A program made the translations under genes and the position numbers. The notes beneath the pieces were generated by a model that worked only from the letters and a program-made list of their open reading frames with translations, was not told the DNA's origin and made no database searches. 6,396 bases of DNA from CBDULQ01 sp965368115 (GTDB lineage: Bacteria > Pseudomonadota > Gammaproteobacteria > SZUA-229): NCBI GenBank assembly GCA_965368115.1, contig CBDULQ010000209.1:1-6396 (forward strand), written 5' to 3'. Position 1 is the first letter of the stretch. Every line of letters begins with the position of its first letter. Of this stretch, positions 1 to 3,754 are shown piece after piece.

Positions 1-59
1 CTGTGGCGGGAAGCTGCAAACGCACATCTAAAATCAAACCAGAATATTCCACACAATAC

Positions 60-144
60 CGTCAGTCCCGAGAAGGCAGGAATCCAGGACAGCAACATCG
101 CGAAACCGATAAACCACTGGATACCCGCTTTCGCGGGTATGACG
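60..144. repeat. MITE-like palindromic repeat, copy A
   Basis: This is an 85 bp element with 28 bp imperfect terminal inverted repeats (60-87 and 117-144) around a 29 bp interior. Each arm is itself self-complementary: the right arm contains ATACCCGC-TTTC-GCGGGTAT. The right arm is identical to those of copies B (3363-3448) and C (3559-3644). The left arm is the most decayed of the three, with CGTCAG in place of CGTCAT. The interior resembles copy B, matching about 20 of 29 positions with one gap and ending in the same GATAAACCA. The hexamer CAATAC abuts the left end (54-59) and recurs one base beyond the right end (146-151), which may be a target duplication. The family resembles the REP/dRS3-like repeats (ATTCCCGC...GCGGGAAT) common in proteobacterial intergenic DNA. 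No transposase is present. Confidence 0.85.
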
Positions 145-269
145 TCAATACATTTCGACATCATACAAGAAACGAACATCGGTCAGTTCCGGCCAACAAT
201 CCATTCCTAACAACCCGTTATAAAAAAGTGATAACTCAGTGACCTCAGAGTGAAGTCTCTCCGCCACAG

Positions 270-308
270 TAACCCTGCGCAGGAACATCGCGCTCGTGGT
301 TATTTTTT
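270..308 (+). terminator. Weak hairpin followed by a T run, possible attenuator
   Basis: TAACC (270-274) can pair with GGTTA (298-302) and GCGC (277-280) with GCGC (290-293), and TTTTTT follows at 303-308. The helix is interrupted by an asymmetric internal loop, so it is a poor terminator. If transcribed, it would lie in the leader of the spondin-like gene just before its ribosome binding site. It could equally be a chance structure. Confidence 0.22.
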
Positions 309-335
309 AAACAAACCCGTTGCACAAAAATCATC

Positions 336-342
336 AAAGGAG
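336..342 (+). promoter_or_regulatory. Shine-Dalgarno site that fixes the spondin-like gene start
   Basis: AAAGGAG lies 7 nt before the ATG at 350. It places the start there rather than at the in-frame TTG at 320, which has no comparable site and would add ten charged residues ahead of a standard signal peptide. Confidence 0.85.
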
Positions 343-349
343 ATTCAAA

Positions 350-1018
350 ATGAGTAAAACATCCACTCTTATGGCCGGTTGCCTGCTGGGCGCATCACTG
401 CTCGGCGCCGGTAGCGCTTTAGCCTATGGCGACAAGTCGCTGATGTATAAAGTCACCATCACCAATCTCACACCCGGACAGCCGCTGGCACCAGTCATGG
501 TCGCCACCCATCGACCCGGCGTGGAATTTTTTGAAGACGGGGGCGCTCCCAGCGACGAACTCGCGCAACTGGCTGAAGCCGGCAACGGCCAGCCCATGGC
601 CGAAAAACTGGGCGCCATGCCCGGTGTCGACGAAGCCACCGTCTCCACCGACGGCCTGACCTTCCCCGGTCATTCCACCACTGTGATGATTTCGTCCAAA
701 CGTAAAATTACTCACATCAGCGTCGGCGCCATGCTGGGTGCCACCAATGACGCCTTTTTCGCCATCAAGGATGCACCGGTGCCCTGGTTCAAAAAGAAAG
801 TCACCTACTATGCACCCGCCTATGATGCCGGCAGTGAAACCAACGACGAGTTGGGCTCTACCGTCGCCGGCCTGGGTGGTGAAGGCTACTCGCCGAATGA
901 TCCCGGTGAAGGCTTTACCCACATTCACAACGGCGTTCACGGCATCGGCGACCTGGTGCCGGCCACCCACGGGTGGTTGAACCCCAGCGCGAAAATCGTC
1001 ATCGAACGTGTCTGGTAA
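350..1018 (+). CDS. Exported spondin domain-containing protein
   Basis: The 222-residue product starts with a type I signal peptide: K3, then a hydrophobic segment at about 7-22 and the cleavage motif A23-L24-A25 before Y26. The mature chain resembles bacterial Spondin_N proteins along its length. Features include the early strand YKVTITNLTPGQPLAPV (33-49), the central SVGAMLGATNDAFFAI (124-139), the YDAGSETNDE acidic segment (158-167), the GFTHIHNGVHGIGDL stretch (188-202) and the closing strand AKIVIERV (214-221). In animal F-spondin this domain is a C2-like beta sandwich that binds calcium and membranes. Bacterial members are single-domain exported proteins of largely unknown role. The many Asp, Glu and His residues in the conserved loops would fit metal binding, which is inference. 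The gene stands alone, with its own ribosome binding site and a terminator at 1036-1066. A lipoprotein reading at C11 was rejected. Family assignment is confident; function is not known. Confidence 0.88.
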   Translation: MSKTSTLMAGCLLGASLLGAGSALAYGDKSLMYKVTITNLTPGQPLAPVMVATHRPGVEFFEDGGAPSDELAQLAEAGNGQPMAEKLGAMPGVDEATVSTDGLTFPGHSTTVMISSKRKITHISVGAMLGATNDAFFAIKDAPVPWFKKKVTYYAPAYDAGSETNDELGSTVAGLGGEGYSPNDPGEGFTHIHNGVHGIGDLVPATHGWLNPSAKIVIERVW

Positions 1019-1035
1019 ATGTTATCTGGGGATCA

Positions 1036-1066
1036 CGGATCGGCGCTCTGCGCCGGTTCGTTGTTT
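1036..1066 (+). terminator. Rho-independent terminator of the spondin-like gene
   Basis: An 11 bp stem (1036-1046 with 1050-1060, two G-T wobbles) has the GC-rich core CGGCGC-TCT-GCGCCG and a 3-nt loop. TTGTTT follows directly at 1061-1066. It begins 17 nt after the stop codon, so it separates this gene from infA. Confidence 0.72.
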
Positions 1067-1169
1067 CACCCGGAAAAAAATGATGGATTGCGGCGTATCG
1101 GCAATAACTTACGCACTACCGTGTTGCACAAATAGCCGGCAAACGCGACTGATTCGCACGTTTTAAGCT

Positions 1170-1197
1170 GATTTTTCCGATGATTTTCAGAAAAATC
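1170..1197. repeat. AT-rich inverted repeat upstream of the infA promoter
   Basis: GATTTTTC (1170-1177) and GAAAAATC (1190-1197) are perfect inverted copies separated by 12 nt. A further GATTTTC lies in the spacer (1182-1188) and another at 1209-1215, so this ~50 bp stretch is built from repeated GATTTTC-type words in both orientations. It could be a protein binding region or an upstream promoter element; neither is shown. Confidence 0.45.
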
Positions 1198-1200
1198 GAA

Positions 1201-1216
1201 TGAAAATGGATTTTCA
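1201..1216. promoter_or_regulatory. Palindrome overlapping the infA -35 region, possible operator
   Basis: TGAAAAT-GG-ATTTTCA is a perfect 7 bp inverted repeat with a 2 bp centre. It overlaps the proposed -35 hexamer at 1207-1212, where a bound protein would affect RNA polymerase. I do not recognise it as the standard site of a known regulator. Confidence 0.4.
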
Positions 1217-1235
1217 CCCCACTTTCCTGTATAGT
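1207..1235 (+). promoter_or_regulatory. Candidate sigma70 promoter for infA
   Basis: TATAGT at 1230-1235 matches the -10 consensus at five of six positions and is preceded 17 nt upstream by TGGATT (1207-1212), a poor -35 with three matches. Transcription would start near 1242. The AT-rich DNA just upstream could help a promoter with a weak -35 box. Evidence is positional only. Confidence 0.4.
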
Positions 1236-1362
1236 CCCGCACCAGCAACAGCCAAATTCTAGTATTTCCGGTTTTTCTTCATATTCCGCATACTGTCTCA
1301 AAATTTCCAAACAGCAAGCTGTTCGCTAACTCATCACAAATCAACCGCAAACACTCTGCACG

Positions 1363-1384
1363 CATGGTGTCGTCGCGACACATG
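1363..1384 (+). promoter_or_regulatory. Stable leader hairpin just before the infA ribosome binding site
   Basis: GTGTCG (1367-1372) pairs with CGACAC (1376-1381) over a TCG loop. Past a single bulged G (1366), CAT (1363-1365) pairs with ATG (1382-1384), giving nine base pairs. No T run follows, so it is not an intrinsic terminator. It ends 7 nt before the GGAG at 1392-1395, a position suited to influencing ribosome loading or mRNA stability. Confidence 0.5.
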
Positions 1385-1408
1385 AGCAGATGGAGATATC
1401 TATAGATT

Positions 1409-1630
1409 ATGGCTAAAGAAGAGTTAATTCAGATGGAAGGCACCGTAACCGAAGTCCTGCGCAACTCACGCTACCGCGTAGAACTGGAAAACGGACACGA
1501 AATCAACGCCTACACCGCAGGCAAAATGCGCAAGTTCCGCATCCGCGTCGTCACCGGCGATCGTGTCACCATCGAAATGTCACCTTACGACCTGACCAAG
1601 GGACGGATTAACTTCAGGCACAAGAACTAG
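1409..1630 (+). CDS. infA: Translation initiation factor IF-1
   Basis: The 73-residue product is a full-length IF-1, a single S1-like OB-fold protein that binds the 30S ribosomal A site during initiation. Recognisable family segments are the N-terminal MAKEELIQMEGTV, VELENGHEINAY (24-35), GKMRK (38-42), and GDRVTIEMSPYDLTKGRI (50-67). The start has GGAG at 1392-1395, 13 nt upstream, which is rather far, but the MAKE start is invariant in the family. Relative to the usual gammaproteobacterial IF-1 this one has AYTAGKMRKFRIRVVTGDRV and ends INFRHKN rather than IVFRSR. From memory these resemble the second IF-1 type found in some proteobacteria, so it may be a paralogue. It stands alone, away from the clpA/aat or ribosomal protein neighbours often seen with infA. 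Confidence 0.95.
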   Translation: MAKEELIQMEGTVTEVLRNSRYRVELENGHEINAYTAGKMRKFRIRVVTGDRVTIEMSPYDLTKGRINFRHKN

Positions 1631-1695
1631 GCCGCCTGCTTCGCCTGCCGAGTCGCATCCGGATACCGAAATCCCGCACTCGGCCTCAACGCACC

Positions 1696-1719
1696 GCCGG
1701 CCCCGCTGACCGGGCCGGC
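1696..1719 (+). terminator. GC-rich hairpin after infA, possible terminator
   Basis: GCCGGCCC (1696-1703) pairs perfectly with GGGCCGGC (1712-1719) across an 8-nt loop, 66 nt after the infA stop. The stem is strong, but the following bases (AACGCCGTTATAT) are not a U tract. It may only pause polymerase or protect the mRNA end. Confidence 0.38.
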
Positions 1720-1766
1720 AACGCCGTTATATCCCCGACTTCATTTGAAATCCACCTGGATCCGCG

Positions 1767-1782
1767 TGTGATTTGCATCACA
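1767..1782. promoter_or_regulatory. CRP-family binding site upstream of the lipoprotein gene
   Basis: TGTGATTTGCATCACA contains both perfect CRP half-sites, TGTGA and TCACA, with the correct 6 bp spacing. The G at the third base of the first half favours CRP or Vfr over FNR (TTGAT-N4-ATCAA). It is centred 162 bp before the lipoprotein start and about 48 bp before the start predicted from the AATAAT at 1811-1816. That is not one of the standard CRP distances (about 41.5 or 61.5), so the true promoter is uncertain. As infA points toward it from the left, the lipoprotein gene is the only plausible target in the window. Confidence 0.6.
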
Positions 1783-1787
1783 ATGAA

Positions 1788-1816
1788 TGGATTTTTGCCC
1801 GGGCCTCACCAATAAT
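1788..1816 (+). promoter_or_regulatory. Weak candidate promoter for the lipoprotein gene
   Basis: AATAAT (1811-1816) matches five of six -10 positions and TGGATT (1788-1793) lies 17 nt upstream as a poor -35. A poor -35 just downstream of a CRP-type site would fit an activator-dependent promoter, but the spacing to the CRP site is not standard. Confidence 0.3.
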
Positions 1817-1936
1817 TGTGGCCAAATTCGACCCGGCTCGATGCCCTGCTGCACCGCTTCGATCTAAAATTCACTGAGTAATCGACACGCCGTTAGCTGT
1901 CGTGTGTTCGTGATAAATTAAAAAAGGTATTCCACC

Positions 1937-3316
1937 GTGGTGACAGATCATTTCACAAAATCATACCTGATCGTTTTTGCATGGCTCAGTATCTTCGGCC
2001 TGTCCGGTTGCGGCGGAAGCAGTAGCTCATCCGCGGGCAATACCGGCACCGCCGGCAATACCAACACGACCGCCCCGACGACCGCGAACGGTTTTCCCCT
2101 GGCCTTTGACCAGAGCATCAACTATGCATCGGAAATCTACGTATCCAGCACCGCAGGGTCTGGCGGCGACGGCAGTGCAGCACAACCCTACGACACCATC
2201 ACTGAAGCCTTACTCAATGCCACACCAGGCACGCGCATCAACGTCGCAGCCGGCAACTATGCGCCGCTCGGCTTTTTCTCGAACCTGCAGGGTACCGCCA
2301 ATGCGCCGATTGCACTGGTGGCCAATGGTGCGGTAACCATCGATGGCGGCGGTAGCGAAATGGCCATGCACATCACTGATGCCCGTTACCTGATCATCGA
2401 CGGGTTCACCATCCAGAACACCCTGCCCCACGGTATCAATGTGGACGACGGGGGTGACTACGCCTCGCCGACCGAATACCTGGTGATGCGTAATATGCAT
2501 TTTCGTAATGTCGGCAACGGCGGTAATAACGACTGCCTGAAACTGTCCGGCGTGGATCACTTTTATATCGAAAACAGCGAATTCGAAAACTGTAATCAGG
2601 GTGAGGCCATCGACATGGTCGGCTGCCACGACGGTGTGATTACCGGTAATTATTTCCATGACATGCCATTGAACGCGATGAACACCAAAGGCGGCTCCGC
2701 CGACATTCTCATCCACGGTAACCGGTTCGAAGACATCAGCCAGCGCGCCATCAATGCCGGCGGTTCCACTGGCGATCCGTTCTTCCGACCCATCAACGCG
2801 ACTTACGAAGGCAGCGACATCCGCATGATCGCCAATGTCATCATCAGACCCGGCTCGACCCCGGTCGCTTTCGTCGGCTGCAATGCCTGCATCTTCGCCA
2901 ACAACACGGTGATCGAACCGCAACAGTATGTGGCACGCATTCTCGAAGAAAACACCTCACGTAGTGCCGGTGGCAATGGCCAGTACATCAATAACATCAT
3001 CGTTTTCAACGACAGCCAGGTCGGCACCTTCGTCAACATCGGCGCCAACACCCTGCCCTCCACGTTCACCTTCGATTCCAACCTGTGGTACGCCATGGAC
3101 AACCCTTCCTTCAGCGGCCCTTATCTCGGCGGCAGCATTCCACCGGAAACCCGGTCGATTGTTCAACAGAATCCCAACCTGGATACGAACTACCGAATCA
3201 CCGCCGGCAGCCCGGCCGCGGGCCAGGGTCAGTCGGTTACTGGCGGACTGGAAGGCGATTATGACCGGGGCGATTACAACACCCCTCCGAGTATCGGCGC
3301 ATTTGAAATGCCGTGA
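1937..3316 (+). CDS. Lipoprotein with right-handed parallel beta-helix fold
   Basis: The 459-residue product begins with a lipoprotein signal peptide: a hydrophobic stretch at about 10-22 and lipobox L22-S23-G24-C25. A low-complexity linker rich in Gly, Ser, Thr and Asn (26-52) follows. Residues 67-136 carry the usual entry motif of secreted beta-helix proteins (YVSSTAGSGGDGSAAQPYDTI, then PGTRINVAAGNY and GTANAPIALVANG). Successive coils of about 23-28 residues then run from 146 to at least 314, for example YLIIDGFTIQNT, YLVMRNMHFRNV, FYIENSEFENC, GVITGNYFHDM and ILIHGNRFEDI. The end, PPSIGAFEMP, is a typical closing motif. Such proteins often bind or cleave acidic polysaccharides (pectate or alginate lyases), but I cannot identify catalytic residues, so an enzyme call is not justified. 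C200, C219, C230, C315 and C318 might form disulfides. Start: GTG at 1937, 9 nt after AAGG; GTG at 1940 is also possible. Lipid anchoring to the outer membrane is inferred. Confidence 0.88.
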   Translation: MVTDHFTKSYLIVFAWLSIFGLSGCGGSSSSSAGNTGTAGNTNTTAPTTANGFPLAFDQSINYASEIYVSSTAGSGGDGSAAQPYDTITEALLNATPGTRINVAAGNYAPLGFFSNLQGTANAPIALVANGAVTIDGGGSEMAMHITDARYLIIDGFTIQNTLPHGINVDDGGDYASPTEYLVMRNMHFRNVGNGGNNDCLKLSGVDHFYIENSEFENCNQGEAIDMVGCHDGVITGNYFHDMPLNAMNTKGGSADILIHGNRFEDISQRAINAGGSTGDPFFRPINATYEGSDIRMIANVIIRPGSTPVAFVGCNACIFANNTVIEPQQYVARILEENTSRSAGGNGQYINNIIVFNDSQVGTFVNIGANTLPSTFTFDSNLWYAMDNPSFSGPYLGGSIPPETRSIVQQNPNLDTNYRITAGSPAAGQGQSVTGGLEGDYDRGDYNTPPSIGAFEMP

Positions 3317-3362
3317 TTTGTTCCGGTAAGAACCTCAACATCATTACAAGGTAATTCAATAC

Positions 3363-3448
3363 CGTCATTCCTGCGCAGGCAGGAATCCAGTTCCCTCAAC
3401 ATTGTGCGACTGATAAACCACTGGATACCCGCTTTCGCGGGTATGACG
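3363..3448. repeat. MITE-like palindromic repeat, copy B
   Basis: The 86 bp element has a 28 bp left arm (3363-3390), a 30 bp interior and a 28 bp right arm (3421-3448). The left arm folds as ATTCCTGC/GCAGGAAT (3367-3374, 3379-3386). The right arm folds as ATACCCGC/GCGGGTAT (3425-3432, 3437-3444), and the two arms are also imperfect inverted copies of each other. The interior is closer to distant copy A than to neighbouring copy C. CAATAC (3357-3362) abuts the left end, as in copy A. The hairpins could act on transcripts of both convergent genes. Confidence 0.9.
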
Positions 3449-3485
3449 CTGGTCTCATGGAACACGCGACGACTAACAATAAAGC

Positions 3486-3520
3486 CGTCATTCCCGAACG
3501 CTTCTGTCGGAAATCTCCAG
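3486..3520. repeat. Second palindromic repeat type, copy 1
   Basis: This starts with CGTCATTCCCG and ends with ATCTCCAG, sharing edge words with the MITE-like arms but with a different loop (AACGCTTCTGT). Its stem ATTCCCG (3490-3496) with 3508-3514 is weakened here by a change to CGGAAAT. It is probably a related member of the same repeat superfamily. Confidence 0.75.
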
Positions 3521-3558
3521 ACGCAATAGCATTCCCAAACGAAAGCAAATCCCGACAC

Positions 3559-3644
3559 CGTCATTCCTGCGAAAGCAGGAATCCAGTGCCACAATACGGC
3601 ATCAAACTGCAAAACACTGGATACCCGCTTTCGCGGGTATGACG
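3559..3644. repeat. MITE-like palindromic repeat, copy C
   Basis: The 86 bp element has arms at 3559-3586 and 3617-3644. The left arm differs from copy B at two loop positions (GAAA in place of GCAG) and keeps the same ATTCCTGC/GCAGGAAT stem. The right arm is identical to copies A and B. The 30 bp interior (3587-3616) is clearly different from both, although the flanks beyond the right arm are nearly identical to those of copy B. Confidence 0.9.
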
Positions 3645-3681
3645 CTGATCTCATGGAACACGCGACGACTAACAATAAAGC

Positions 3682-3716
3682 CGTCATTCCCGAACGCTTC
3701 TGCCGGGAATCTCCAG
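3682..3716. repeat. Second palindromic repeat type, copy 2
   Basis: This matches 3486-3520 with two differences. Here the stem is intact: ATTCCCG (3686-3692) pairs with CGGGAAT (3704-3710). It lies 39 bp beyond the hrpB stop codon, so on the minus strand it would form a hairpin in the hrpB 3' untranslated region. Confidence 0.78.
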
Positions 3717-3754
3717 ACGCAATAGAACCTCCAAACCAGAGCAACCCAACACCA

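Larger units (their letters stand above)
1..349. other. Intergenic region upstream of the spondin-like gene
   Basis: No gene is supported here. The only open frame (3-242, +) has no ribosome binding site, runs through a palindromic repeat and resembles no protein I recognise. The region holds repeat copy A (60-144), an AT-rich stretch with a TATAAA hexamer at 219-224 that could be a -10 box but lacks a matching -35, and a weak hairpin followed by six T at 270-308. Confidence 0.7.
1067..1408. other. AT-rich intergenic region and infA leader
   Basis: No coding sequence is supported; short minus-strand frames here lack start signals and recognisable content. The stretch contains an AT-rich dyad at 1170-1197, a palindrome at 1201-1216, a candidate promoter at 1207-1235, a short dyad at 1310-1323 (AACAGC-AA-GCTGTT) and a strong hairpin at 1363-1384. 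If the promoter is right, the infA transcript has a leader of about 165 nt, long for a 73-codon gene. Confidence 0.6.
1631..1936. other. Intergenic region between infA and the lipoprotein gene
   Basis: No gene is seen. Just after infA, the sequence is GC-rich with a possible terminator hairpin at 1696-1719 and a long-range pair GCCGAGT/ACTCGGC (1647-1653, 1678-1684). It then carries a CRP-type palindrome at 1767-1782, a weak promoter candidate at 1788-1816, and a TAAAAT hexamer at 1865-1870 without a good -35. AAAAAGG (1921-1927) supplies the ribosome binding site of the next gene. Confidence 0.6.
3317..3754. other. Intergenic repeat cluster between convergent genes
   Basis: This 438 bp stretch separates the 3' ends of the lipoprotein gene and hrpB. 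From 3363 onward it is almost entirely repeat: two MITE-like copies, each followed by a shared flank that includes a second kind of hairpin repeat. Open frames here in either direction are translations of the repeat (for example minus-strand peptides containing IPAFAGMT) and are not genes. No separate T-tailed terminator is visible for either gene; the repeat hairpins may serve that role. Confidence 0.8.

Noticed and set aside
3..242. Plus-strand open frame of 79 codons at the window start
   Set aside because: It crosses repeat copy A, lacks a ribosome binding site within the window and has no family resemblance.
371..382. Lipobox MAGC in the spondin-like protein
   Set aside because: The cysteine is at residue 11, before most of the hydrophobic segment, whereas a clean ALA cleavage site follows at residue 25.
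419..970. Minus-strand open frame opposite the spondin-like gene
   Set aside because: It is a shadow of a gene with a clear signal peptide, ribosome binding site and family match.
1767..1782. FNR-type site
   Set aside because: The half-sites read GTGAT...ATCAC rather than TTGAT...ATCAA, which favours the CRP class.
2210..2923. Minus-strand open frame opposite the lipoprotein gene
   Set aside because: Its Val/Asp/Gly-rich translation has no motif and mirrors the beta-helix coding sequence.
3274..3744. Minus-strand open frame of 156 codons
   Set aside because: It runs through the repeats and yields the well-known artefact peptides (IPAFAGMT, PAKAGIQ). There is no start signal or domain.
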